Part shown: in pieces, positions 33,794 through 41,685 of the stretch
How positions within the stretch are numbered: the first letter of the stretch is position 1
How the letters are laid out: every line of letters begins with the position of its first letter
DNA from: Nannocystis exedens
GTDB taxonomy: Bacteria; Myxococcota_A; Polyangia; Nannocystales; Nannocystaceae
Length of the DNA stretch: 64,000 nt
NCBI RefSeq assembly: GCF_002343915.1
Contig: NZ_NETK01000001.1
Location: 6,400,001-6,464,000 of the forward strand
Reading direction: 5' to 3'
Translations under genes and position numbers: made by a program
Notes under the pieces: generated by a model
Seen by the model: only the letters and a program-made list of their open reading frames with translations
The model's database searches: none
What the model was told of the DNA's origin: nothing

Positions 33794-34438
33794 TCAGAAA
33801 TTGATCTGCACCGAGCCGGCGCCGAAGCTCAGGTTGGCGCTCGGGCGGTTGCGGTCGTGGCGGGCGAGGGCGACGCCGTTGACGATGCTCGAGACGAGGG
33901 AGATCTTGCCCATGACGAGGGCGCCGAGGCCGAGGACGGGGCGGCCGAAGATCCCGCAATCGCGGCAGTCGGACGGGGGGAAGGCGGCGATCATGCCGAG
34001 CGTGAGGACGCTGAGGCCGAGCACGACGCCCCAGCCGATCTGGCGCCCGCGCAGCTGATCATGGCGCTTCGCCCACTTCTGCCAGGCGTCGTCGGCCAGG
34101 GCGGCCGGCTCGCTCGGGACCGGCAGCGGCGCGGGCAGGCCGGCGGGCGGGAGGTAATAGCCGGGCGGAGGGTCGTACCAGCCGGGCGGCGGATCGTAGT
34201 ACCCGGCCGGCGGATCTTTATGGACAGGGGCGCCGCCGGGCGTGTCCGATTCGTAATACGCGGGCGGCGGATCGTAGTAGCCGGGCGGCGGATCGTAGTA
34301 CCCCGCCGGCGGGTCGACGTAGATCGGCTGCATGTAGCTCGGGGCGCTGGCGGCCTCGGCGGGGGCGGGGGCCGGGTCGCCGGGGGCGGCGACGAGGAGG
34401 CTGGACGCGACCACGAGCGAGGTAAGCGAAGCAAACAT
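33794..34438 (-). CDS. Secreted or membrane protein with DPPPGYY repeats
   Basis: 214 aa. The ATG at 34438 opens a signal peptide (MFASLTSLVVASSLLVAAP). Residues 30 to 110 are a Pro/Tyr-rich repeat (DPPAGYYDPPPGYYDPPPAYY and similar), about eight residues per period. Two hydrophobic stretches follow, WGVVLGLSVLTLGMIAAFP and LGLGALVMGKISLVSSIVNG, so the C-terminus is probably membrane-inserted with the repeat outside or in the periplasm. No family is recognised. Tyr/Pro repeats can bind surfaces or self-associate, which is only a possibility. It runs opposite to the large kinase gene. Confidence 0.7.
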   Translation of the reverse strand: MFASLTSLVVASSLLVAAPGDPAPAPAEAASAPSYMQPIYVDPPAGYYDPPPGYYDPPPAYYESDTPGGAPVHKDPPAGYYDPPPGWYDPPPGYYLPPAGLPAPLPVPSEPAALADDAWQKWAKRHDQLRGRQIGWGVVLGLSVLTLGMIAAFPPSDCRDCGIFGRPVLGLGALVMGKISLVSSIVNGVALARHDRNRPSANLSFGAGSVQINF

Positions 34439-35031
34439 CGCCCCACGATATCGCGTCCCGCGAGGCTGCGCCCGCAGCCCGGTCGCGCGGGCGGTGGGGC
34501 CTGGAGGCCCGCGGGGAGAATCGTCGTTCTCGCGGCGCCCGATGGGCTCGGCGTCACGGCGAGCGGGCGAGGTCGCGGCGGCCAGGCCGAAGACGCGAGA
34601 CCGCGCAGGGGGCGCGCCGCGAGCCGGAGAGGCGCTTGCGCCAGCGGACAGATGCGGGGTGCGGCCGCCGGGTTCGTGATTCGCGGCGCCGGTCGACGCG
34701 TATGTCGACGCGGCCGGTATGTGCATTGGTTCGGCGTCCTCAGCCGGACGAGGGGTCGGCCATCCATGGCGGGGCGTGGGGGGTCGTCGTCAACCGAGCG
34801 CGAGGCGGCGAAGCGGCGGGCCGCTCGCAACGCCGCGATCGGTCCCGCGGTCGGCCTCCCGCGGATCGTCGCCGGCGTCACCATGTTCGTGCGCGGCATT
34901 CGGGCCCCGCGCGAGAGCCGGGGGATCGCCGCGACCGGCGACGGACGGCTCGTGCGATTTCAGGCCGGCGGCGGGTGGTGGGGGGCGGCGAGGGCTCGCC
35001 GCGGTTGGCGTGGAGCCGGTACCCTGGCGGG
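34439..35031. other. 593-base divergent gap upstream of the kinase-TPR gene
   Basis: No supported gene. Open frames continue into the kinase frame but are Arg/Gly-rich. A nine-base direct repeat, GTCGACGCG, occurs twice three bases apart near 34693-34713; it may be a regulatory site or chance. Confidence 0.45.
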
Positions 35032-38000
35032 GTGACGGGCGACGAGGCGACGATCGCGGGGGGCGAGCAGACGGGCCCGGAGCCCGTGCTGGCGCCGCGC
35101 CGGCTCGGCCGCTACGTGCTGCTGGAGGAGCTCGGGCGCGGCGGCATGGGGGCGGTGTTCGGCGCCTACGACCCCGAGCTGGATCGCAAGATCGCCGTCA
35201 AGGTCCTCGCGGGGGACGGCGGCGACCCGACGCGCCAGGCCAGGCTGCTGCGCGAGGCCCAGGCGCTGGCCCGGCTGGCGCATCCGAACGTGGTGGCGGT
35301 CCACGACGTCGGGCTCATCGACGGCCAGGTCTACGTGGCGATGGAGTACGTGCAGGGCGAGTCGCTGCGGGCCTGGCTGGGGCGCGGGCGATCGCTGCGA
35401 GAACTTTTGGACATGTTCATTCAGGCAGGTCGCGGGCTGGCGGCCGCGCACGCGGTGGGGCTGATTCACCGCGACTTCAAGCCGGACAACGTGGTGGTCG
35501 GGCGTGACGGTCGGGCTCGCGTGCTCGACTTCGGGCTGGCGGCGCTGGCCGGGACGGCGGCCGATGCGGGCGCGCCGGCGCGGCCGGACGCGGCGGTGCG
35601 GGGGTCGGGGAGTGAGGCCGTGACGATGCTCGCGGCGCGGGGGCCAGTGGGTGGGGCGGCGACGTGGGGTGATGCGGCGACGCTGCTCGCGTCGAGGGGA
35701 GCGGAGAGTGAAGCGGCGACGGTGCCGGCGTCGCGGGGGTCGGGGAGTGATGCGGCGCTCATGCTCGCGGCGCGCGGGTCGTCGGGGGGGGATGCGGCGA
35801 CGGTGATGGCGTCGCGGGAGTCGGTGAATGCTGCGGCGACGATGCTCGCGTCGAGGGGAGCGGAGAGTGATGCGGCGACGATGCCGGCGTCGCGGGGGTC
35901 GGTGGGTGATGCGGCGACGGTGCTCGCGGCGCGCGGGGGGTCGGTGGGTGATGCGGCGACGGCGATGGCGTCGCGGGGGTCGGTGGGTGATGCGGCGACG
36001 GTGCTCGCGGCGCGCGGGGGGTCGGTGGGTGATGCGGCGACGGTGATGGCGTCGCGGGGGTCGGTGGGTGATGCGGCGACGATGCTCGCCTCGCGGGGGC
36101 CGGGGAGTGATGCGGCGACGATGCTCGCGGGGCGGGGGACGGTGGGCGATGCGACGGTCGGCCCGCCGGCAGGGCCGGCTTCTGGGGCGGTGGTGACGCG
36201 CGGCCCGGGACCGGTCGGCGACGTCACGACGGCGCGCTCCCATGTCCCGAAGGCCAGCCTGCTCGCGAGCCGCCTGACGGCCGCGGGCGCGTTGATGGGG
36301 ACGCTGGCGTACATGTCGCCGGAGCAGTACGCCGGGGCCGAGCTCGACGCCGCGACCGACCAATTCAGCTTCTGCGTCGCGCTCTACGAGGCGGTGTGCG
36401 GGCAGCGGCCGTTCGCCGGCGAGAGTCCGGCCGAGTACGCGCTGGCGGTGACGGCGGGGGCCGTGCGGCCGCCGCCGCGCGGGGCCGAGGTGCCGCGGTG
36501 GCTGCTGCGGGCGCTGCAGCGCGGCCTCGCCGTCGATCGGCGGGCGCGCTTCCCCGACATGCCGGCGCTGCTGGCCGAGCTGACGCGCGACCGCGGGCGA
36601 GTGCGCCGCGGCTTGGGGTCCGCGGGGGCGGCGGTCGTGGTCGCCGCGGGCGTGTTCGCGGCCACGCGCGTGACCCCGCCGGCCGCCGAGGCGCCCTGCT
36701 CGGGGGCGGCGGCCGAAGTCGCGGCGGTGTGGGACGACGACCGCCGGGCGGCGGTCGAGCGCGCGTTCGCGGCGACGGGCCTGGCCTACGCGGCCGAGAC
36801 GCTGGCGCGGGTCGGGCCGCGCCTCGACGCGCTGGCCGGGCGCTGGGCGGCCGTCCACACCGCGACCTGCCAGGCGCATCAGCGCGGCGAGCTGTCCGAC
36901 GCGCTGTTCGACCGCCAGATGATGTGTCTCAAGGGACAGCTGAGAGGCGTGGCGGCGCGCGTCGAGGTGCTCGCGCGCGCCGACGCGGCCGCGGTCGAGC
37001 GCGCGGCCGTGCTGGTCGACGGCCTGCCGCCGGCGGAGGACTGCGCCGACCCGGCCAAGCTGCTGCCGGAGCGCCTGGTGCCGGCCGACGCCAGGGTCGC
37101 GGCCGAGGTCGCGGCCGTGCGCGAGCGCCTGGTCGCGGCCGAGGCCGAGCACGCGGCCGGGCACTACGACGTCGCGCTGGCGGCGGCCGACGGCGCGGCG
37201 ATCGCCGCGCGAGCGCTGGCGCAGCCGGCGGTGGTCGCCGAGGCGGAGATGGTCGCCGCGTACGCCTGCCACGGGCTGGCTGAGTTCCGCCAGGCGCGGG
37301 AGCGGGCGCTGCAGGCCCTGTGGGCCGCGCTGGAGGTCGACCACGTCGAGTCGGCGGCCACGGCGGCGCTGCTGCTGCTGGCGCTCGCGGCCGACGAGCT
37401 GGCCGACGCCAGGGACGGCGCGCTGTGGCGCGGGCAGGCCCGGGCGCTGGTGCGCCGTCTCGGCGGCGAGGACACGCGCGACGGGGTGGCCCTGCGCACC
37501 GGGATGGCCCAGCTCGCTTTGCTCGAGGAGGACCGCGACGAGGCGCTGCGGCTGAGCGACGAGGCGGTCGCGCTGGCCGAGCGGATCGTCGCGCCCGACG
37601 ATCTGCTGATCCCCGAGGTGCTCGGGGCGGCCGGGCGGATCCGCCGCAACTACGAGCTGTTCGCCGAGGCCCACCGCGACTACGCGCGCGCCCGCGAGAT
37701 CTTCCGCGCCCGGCTCGGCGACAACCACCCGATGCTGGCCCACGCCTCGCACAACCTCGGCGCGGTGCTCGAGGACCTCGGCCGGATCGACGAATCGGAG
37801 GCGGCCTACCTCGAGGCGATCCGCCTGATCGAGGGCTCGATCGGCCCGGACGCGGCGGCGGCCGGGTTCGTCTACAACAACCTCAGCGACATCTACGTCG
37901 ACAAGCGGGACCTGGCGCGCGCCGAGGCGTCGGCGCGCAAGGCCGTCGAAATCTTCGAGCGCGAGTTCGGCCCCGATCACCCGCGCACCGCGCTCGGGCT

Positions 38001-38538
38001 CAACAACCTGGCCAGCGTGCTGGGCAAGGCCCGGCGCGAGGCCGAGGCGCTGCCGCTGTTCGAGCGCAGCGTGGCGATCTACGAGAAGACGCTGGGGCCC
38101 GACCGCTACGACGTGGCGTTCCCGGTCCACGGGCTCGGCACCGCGGTGCTGGCGGCCGGCGACCTGCCCCGCGCGGAGGCGCTGTTCCGCCGCGCGCTCG
38201 CGCTGACCACCGCCGGCGTCGGCGCGGACCACGTCGAGAACGCGACCGAACACCTGTGGCTCGGCCGCACCCTGCTGCTGCAGCGACGCGCCCGCGAGGC
38301 CGCGCCGTCGCTCGAGCGGGCGCTCGCGCTGTGGACCGCGAACGACCGGCCGAGCCGCGCCGGCGAGGCCCGCTTCCTGCTGGCGCAGGCGCTGTGGCAG
38401 CTCGGCGGGCGCGACGACCGGGCCCGCGCCCTCCGCGAGGCCGCGCAGGCCGCGGCGACGATCGACGACGGCGACCCGCAGGTGCGGGTGCGCCGGGCCG
38501 AGGTGACGGCCTGGCTGGCGGCGCACAAGCTGCCCTGA
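35032..38538 (+). CDS. Serine/threonine protein kinase with TPR repeats and an insert in the activation segment
   Basis: About 1168 aa from the GTG at 35032. The kinase has the glycine loop GRGGMGAV (35-42), the lysine in IAVK (K57), catalytic HRDFKPDN (146-153), DFG (166-168) and GTLAYMSPEQ (423 on). Between DFG and SPE there are about 260 residues instead of the usual 20-30, made of roughly 13 copies of a 13-14 residue repeat such as SVGDAATVLAARG. One membrane helix (AGAAVVVAAGVFAAT, about 530-545) follows, then a long region of TPR_10/12-type repeats (HPMLAHASHNLGAVLEDLGRIDESEAAY, HPRTALGLNNLASVLGKA). PK-TPR fusions are typical of myxobacteria and act as membrane sensors. Hairpin units occur in frame at 35414, 36243 and 36925; the stop codon lies in another. 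Confidence 0.93.
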   Translation: MTGDEATIAGGEQTGPEPVLAPRRLGRYVLLEELGRGGMGAVFGAYDPELDRKIAVKVLAGDGGDPTRQARLLREAQALARLAHPNVVAVHDVGLIDGQVYVAMEYVQGESLRAWLGRGRSLRELLDMFIQAGRGLAAAHAVGLIHRDFKPDNVVVGRDGRARVLDFGLAALAGTAADAGAPARPDAAVRGSGSEAVTMLAARGPVGGAATWGDAATLLASRGAESEAATVPASRGSGSDAALMLAARGSSGGDAATVMASRESVNAAATMLASRGAESDAATMPASRGSVGDAATVLAARGGSVGDAATAMASRGSVGDAATVLAARGGSVGDAATVMASRGSVGDAATMLASRGPGSDAATMLAGRGTVGDATVGPPAGPASGAVVTRGPGPVGDVTTARSHVPKASLLASRLTAAGALMGTLAYMSPEQYAGAELDAATDQFSFCVALYEAVCGQRPFAGESPAEYALAVTAGAVRPPPRGAEVPRWLLRALQRGLAVDRRARFPDMPALLAELTRDRGRVRRGLGSAGAAVVVAAGVFAATRVTPPAAEAPCSGAAAEVAAVWDDDRRAAVERAFAATGLAYAAETLARVGPRLDALAGRWAAVHTATCQAHQRGELSDALFDRQMMCLKGQLRGVAARVEVLARADAAAVERAAVLVDGLPPAEDCADPAKLLPERLVPADARVAAEVAAVRERLVAAEAEHAAGHYDVALAAADGAAIAARALAQPAVVAEAEMVAAYACHGLAEFRQARERALQALWAALEVDHVESAATAALLLLALAADELADARDGALWRGQARALVRRLGGEDTRDGVALRTGMAQLALLEEDRDEALRLSDEAVALAERIVAPDDLLIPEVLGAAGRIRRNYELFAEAHRDYARAREIFRARLGDNHPMLAHASHNLGAVLEDLGRIDESEAAYLEAIRLIEGSIGPDAAAAGFVYNNLSDIYVDKRDLARAEASARKAVEIFEREFGPDHPRTALGLNNLASVLGKARREAEALPLFERSVAIYEKTLGPDRYDVAFPVHGLGTAVLAAGDLPRAEALFRRALALTTAGVGADHVENATEHLWLGRTLLLQRRAREAAPSLERALALWTANDRPSRAGEARFLLAQALWQLGGRDDRARALREAAQAAATIDDGDPQVRVRRAEVTAWLAAHKLP
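35414..35427. repeat. 14-base hairpin unit in the kinase gene
   Basis: TGTTC-ATTC-AGGCA, four of five pairs with wobble, encoding FIQA in the kinase C-lobe. Confidence 0.45.
35602..36138 (+). repeat. Degenerate tandem repeat (39-42 bases) in the kinase activation segment
   Basis: About 13 copies of a unit encoding S-V-G-D-A-A-T-V-L-A-A/S-R-G, 13 or 14 codons each, all in frame. Copies at the 3' side (about 35890-36110) are nearly identical in DNA, for example GTCGGTGGGTGATGCGGCGA, showing recent duplication; those at the 5' side are more diverged. The block lies between DFG and the substrate-binding SPE motif. Confidence 0.9.
36243..36256. repeat. 14-base hairpin unit in the kinase gene
   Basis: TGTCC-CGAA-GGCCA, four of five pairs, just before the GTLAYMSPEQ region; encodes part of SHVPKAS. 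Confidence 0.5.
36925..36938. repeat. 14-base hairpin unit in the kinase gene
   Basis: TGTCT-CAAG-GGACA, five of five pairs with one wobble, in the region after the membrane helix (CLKGQL). Confidence 0.5.
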
Positions 38539-38544
38539 AGGACA
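38531..38544. repeat. 14-base hairpin unit over the kinase stop codon
   Basis: TGCCC-TGAA-GGACA; the TGA stop of the kinase gene (38536-38538) forms the loop. Four of five stem pairs. Confidence 0.6.
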
Positions 38545-38583
38545 GGTCGAAGCGGGCGCCGGCGCGGCGGGTGAATCATCGCA

Positions 38584-38597
38584 TGTCCCGAAGGACA
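38584..38597. repeat. 14-base hairpin unit, perfect stem
   Basis: TGTCC-CGAA-GGACA, in the convergent gap downstream of the kinase gene. Confidence 0.75.
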
Positions 38598-38793
38598 GCC
38601 GGAAGCGCACCGGTAGCGAGCGTCAGCGCGGGCGCGCGGGCGCCTCGGCGTCGCCCATGTCCGGCGTCCACGGCGGCAGCCAGCCCTCGGGCGCCGGCTC
38701 GCCCGGGTTCGGCCGGCGCCGACGATGCAGGCGAATCGTCGAAGGACGCCTGCGGCCCGAGCCGGGGCGAGACGGCTTCGCCAAATAGAAAGA

Positions 38794-38835
38794 TGTCTCG
38801 GAGGACATGCTTTACGAAGCATGTCTTCCGAGACA
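38794..38835. repeat. Three 14-base hairpin units forming one long palindrome
   Basis: TGTCT-CGGA-GGACA, TGCTT-TACG-AAGCA, TGTCT-TCCG-AGACA. Each pairs fully (one wobble in the first). The middle arms TGCTT/AAGCA are a compensated change. The third unit is the reverse complement of the first with one mismatch, so all 42 bases can also fold as one hairpin. It ends 8 bases before the carbonic anhydrase stop. Confidence 0.9.
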
Positions 38836-38843
38836 CCAGCCCC

Positions 38844-39455
38844 TCACAGCAGCTTCTGCGGGCCCTTGGGGCTCAGCGTCAGCAGCGGCTGGATCAGGCC
38901 CTCCGGCAGCGAGTAGACCCACGCGTGCAGGTACGGGTACACGTCCTTGGCCCAGGCGTTGCGGATGACGTCGGTCTCGGCCAGGCGGTGGACCTGGTCG
39001 ACGGTGTTGAGCTCGACGAGCTTGGCCCAGCGCTCGTCCTCGCTCAGCAGGTCGAGCTGCTGGCGGTGGCGCTGGTAGATGTCGGCGACCGGCGCCAGCC
39101 ACTGGCTGAGGCGGCCGGGCGGGGCCCCGTTCATCGCCGCCTTGACGCCGCCGCAGCCGTAGTGGCCGCAGACGATCACGTGGTGCACCTTGAGCGCCTC
39201 GATCGCGTACTGGAGCACGCACAGCACGTTGGCGTCGTCGGCGCGGACGAGGTTGGCGACGTTGCGGTGGACGAACAGCTCGCCGGCGTCGGTGACGGTC
39301 AGCTGGGTCTCGGGCACCCGGCTGTCGGAGCAGGAGATCCACAGGAACTCGGGCTGCTGGCCGGCGGCCAGGCGCTGGAAGAACTCGGGATCGATGGCGC
39401 GTCGCTCCTGCGCCCACGACTTGTTGGCGAGGAGCAAGCGGCGGGCGGGGTTCAT
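38844..39455 (-). CDS. can: Beta-class carbonic anhydrase
   Basis: 203 aa. Zinc enzyme that interconverts CO2 and bicarbonate. Zinc ligands and active-site dyad are visible: ISCSDSRVPE (C42, D44, R46) and VIVCGHYGCGG (H98, C101). Further family marks are GELFVHRNVANLV and LQYAIEALKVHHVIV. Length is typical. The ATG start overlaps the stop of the upstream SulP transporter by four bases (ATGA), indicating translational coupling and a joint role in bicarbonate uptake and use. Confidence 0.96.
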   Translation of the reverse strand: MNPARRLLLANKSWAQERRAIDPEFFQRLAAGQQPEFLWISCSDSRVPETQLTVTDAGELFVHRNVANLVRADDANVLCVLQYAIEALKVHHVIVCGHYGCGGVKAAMNGAPPGRLSQWLAPVADIYQRHRQQLDLLSEDERWAKLVELNTVDQVHRLAETDVIRNAWAKDVYPYLHAWVYSLPEGLIQPLLTLSPKGPQKLL

Positions 39456-41026
39456 GCGGCGGCCTCCTGCTTGAAGTGGGTGTTGAGGCTGGTGGCGCTG
39501 CGGCGCAGCTCCACCGTGATGTTGCGGGCCTTGGCCGACAGCAGGAAGTCGTCGATCGCGTCGACGATGTCCGGGTCGATGAACTGGGCCCGGGTGCCGT
39601 CGATCAGCACGGCGGAGCCGTTCGGGATCGCCGAGAAGGCGCGCAGCAGCGCCGGCTTGTTGAGGAACGAGACGTCCTTGGCGAACCGGATCAGGTACTC
39701 GTGGTCCTCGTGGGCGACGACGATCGCCGACCTGAAGTTGCTGCGGATGACGTAGAAGATGCCGACGCCGACGCCGATGGCGACGCCGACCAGCAGGTCG
39801 GTGAACAGGATCGCCCCCAGGGTGATCAAGAACGGCACGAACTGGCCCTTGCCGCGCTGGTACTGCGCGTGGAACACCCGCACGCTGGCCAGCCGCAGGC
39901 CCATCACGATCAGCACCGCGGCCAGCGCCGACAGCGGGATGTGGTTGAGGATCGGCGCCAGCACCAGCACGCTGAGCAGGAGCAGCACGCCGTGGAGGAT
40001 CGCCGACACGCGCGTGCGCGCGCCGGCGTCGATGTTGGCCGACGAGCGGACGATGACGGCGGTGATCGGCAGGCCGCCGAGCAGGCCCGAGACGATGTTG
40101 CCCGCGCCCTGCGCCTTGAGCTCGCGGTCGGTCGGGGTGATCCGGTGGAACGGGTCGAGCTTGTCGCAGGCGCCGACTGACAGCAGCGACTCGACGCTGG
40201 CGATGACGGCGATGGTGGCGGCGACCCGCCACACCGCCGGGTCGCCGATGCGCGAGAAGTCGGGGAACGGCAGCGCGAACAGGATGCCGGACAGGCCGCT
40301 GAGGTCGGGGATGGTGACGAGGTGCGTGGCGTCGGTGAGGTGCAGGTCCGGGGCGTAGAGCCTGAACAGCTCGTTGGTGAGCGCGCCGACGATCACCGCC
40401 ACCAGCGCCGGCGGCATCCACGAGCCGACCATCTTCTTGCCGACCTTCTGCCACAGCAGCAGGGCCCCCAGCGCCGCGACGAAGATGATGAAGGCGCCGA
40501 GGTCGGCGTTCTGCACGGCCGCGACGATGTCGGTGAAGGTGTTGCCGCCGCCCTGGCCGACGAAGCTCTCGTCGCCCTCGAAGTCGACGTCGTAGCCGAG
40601 CGCGTGCGGCACCTGCTTGAGCACGAGGATGCAGCCGATCGCCGCCAACATGCCGTGGACCACCGCGACCGGGACGAAGTGGGCCACCGCGCCGGCCCGC
40701 AGCAGGCCGAAGCCGAGCTGCATGACCCCCGCGAGCACGACCGCGAGGATGAAGGCCGAGTAGGCGCCGAGCTCGGCGATGCCGGCCGCGACCACCACGG
40801 TGAGGCCGGCGGCCGGCCCGCTGACGCTCAGCGGCGAGCCGCTCAGCGTGCCGACGACGAGCCCGCCGACGAACCCGGCGAACAGCCCCGCGAGGAGCGG
40901 CGCACCCGACGCCAGGGCGATCCCCAGGCACAGCGGCAGAGCGACGAGAAAGACGACGAGCGAGGCCGGAATGTCGGCGGCCAGGTGCGTGTGCCAGGGC
41001 TGTTTGTCTGGAGTCAAGGGCGGCAT
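39452..41026 (-). CDS. SulP family anion transporter (probable bicarbonate transporter)
   Basis: About 524 aa from the ATG at 41026; a TTG at 41074 would add a Ser/Pro-rich stretch and is less likely. Twelve or so membrane helices start with IPASLVVFLVALPLCLGIALASGAPLLAG. The SulP signature ASGAPLLAGLFAGFVGG and SVSGPAAGLTVVVAA is clear, as is GGLPITAVIVRSSANIDAGARTRVSAI. A truncated STAS-like cytoplasmic part (GSAVLIDGTRAQFIDPDIVDAIDDFLL) ends the protein. SulP proteins carry sulphate, bicarbonate or other anions; the overlap with a carbonic anhydrase gene points to bicarbonate, as in other SulP-CA pairs. Confidence 0.92.
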   Translation of the reverse strand: MPPLTPDKQPWHTHLAADIPASLVVFLVALPLCLGIALASGAPLLAGLFAGFVGGLVVGTLSGSPLSVSGPAAGLTVVVAAGIAELGAYSAFILAVVLAGVMQLGFGLLRAGAVAHFVPVAVVHGMLAAIGCILVLKQVPHALGYDVDFEGDESFVGQGGGNTFTDIVAAVQNADLGAFIIFVAALGALLLWQKVGKKMVGSWMPPALVAVIVGALTNELFRLYAPDLHLTDATHLVTIPDLSGLSGILFALPFPDFSRIGDPAVWRVAATIAVIASVESLLSVGACDKLDPFHRITPTDRELKAQGAGNIVSGLLGGLPITAVIVRSSANIDAGARTRVSAILHGVLLLLSVLVLAPILNHIPLSALAAVLIVMGLRLASVRVFHAQYQRGKGQFVPFLITLGAILFTDLLVGVAIGVGVGIFYVIRSNFRSAIVVAHEDHEYLIRFAKDVSFLNKPALLRAFSAIPNGSAVLIDGTRAQFIDPDIVDAIDDFLLSAKARNITVELRRSATSLNTHFKQEAAA

Positions 41027-41165
41027 CGAGGATGAAGTCGGCTTAATCGGCGGCGAGGGCGAATGTGATGGCAAGAATCCGGAGAAGAGTCCACCGATAA
41101 GAAATACAGGAAGATAGGTTCAGATGAAGGATGCATCATGCGGTGCTACAGAGCCATGGGTAGCC

Positions 41166-41579
41166 ATGAGTTTCATCGACCGGATCAAGCACGCGATCGT
41201 CGGCAACGGGGAAGGGATCGCCCTCCGTGACCTGCAGACCGCTGTTCGCGCCGGCGAGGACCTCCGCGGCACCCTCGAGCTGGTCGGCGGCGAGCATGAC
41301 GTCAACCTCGAGGGCGTGCTCCTCCGCCTCGATGAGGAGCGCCTCATCTACGACAACCCCAGGCACGGCGACTTCGACTTCTGGCGCGAGGCCGCCGCCG
41401 TCACCATCCCCCTCGGCCGCTCCCTCGCCCCCGGCGAGCGTCTGCAAGTGCCGGTGGTGCTCCGCCTGCCCCCCGACCTCGAGCCCTCCGCCACCCACCG
41501 CCGCTACCGCGTCACCGCCAAACTGCAGGCCTCCGGCCGCCACCCCAAGGCCAGCGCCCTGGTCGACGTGGTCGCCTGA
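41166..41579 (+). CDS. Spo0M-like (arrestin-fold) protein
   Basis: 137 aa from the ATG at 41166 (MSFIDRIKHAIVGNGEG); an ATG at 41124 is in frame but adds residues not usual for the family. Spo0M proteins have an arrestin-like beta-sandwich and affect sporulation control and cell envelope processes in Bacillus. Seen: VRAGEDLRGTLELVGGEHDVNLEGVLLRL and VTIPLGRSLAPGERLQVPVVLRLPPDLEPS. At 137 aa it corresponds to the first half of the usual 250-aa protein, a short form. Cytosolic. Stands alone between an opposing transporter and a peptidase gene. Confidence 0.65.
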   Translation: MSFIDRIKHAIVGNGEGIALRDLQTAVRAGEDLRGTLELVGGEHDVNLEGVLLRLDEERLIYDNPRHGDFDFWREAAAVTIPLGRSLAPGERLQVPVVLRLPPDLEPSATHRRYRVTAKLQASGRHPKASALVDVVA

Positions 41580-41633
41580 AGTTCTCCGCGGCCGCGCCGC
41601 CCGCTCGAGCTCGCCGGCCGTTCGCTGCAGGTC

Positions 41634-41647
41634 TGTCTCTTCGGACA
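41634..41647. repeat. 14-base hairpin unit
   Basis: TGTCT-CTTC-GGACA with a flanking C-G pair; full pairing with one wobble. Between the Spo0M-like gene and the peptidase gene. Confidence 0.7.
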
Positions 41648-41685
41648 GGTCCGAGACGCGCCCGGTTGGATACACTCGCCCGGTC

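Larger units (their letters stand above)
38539..38843. other. 305-base gap between convergent genes, rich in hairpin units
   Basis: No supported gene on either strand. Holds a perfect unit at 38584 and a three-unit palindromic array at 38794, with GC-rich sequence between. Confidence 0.6.

Noticed and set aside
38623..38822. Small minus-strand frame with PGEPAPEGWLPPWTPDMG
   Set aside because: Looks protein-like for 25 residues only, has no ribosome site, starts inside a hairpin array and shows no family; not enough to call a gene.
41068..41118. Similarity between 41068-41118 and 46709-46750 (both contain AATCCGGAGAAG and ACAGGAAG)
   Set aside because: The match is short and gapped, and the two places have different contexts (promoter side versus a broken signal peptide); likely chance.
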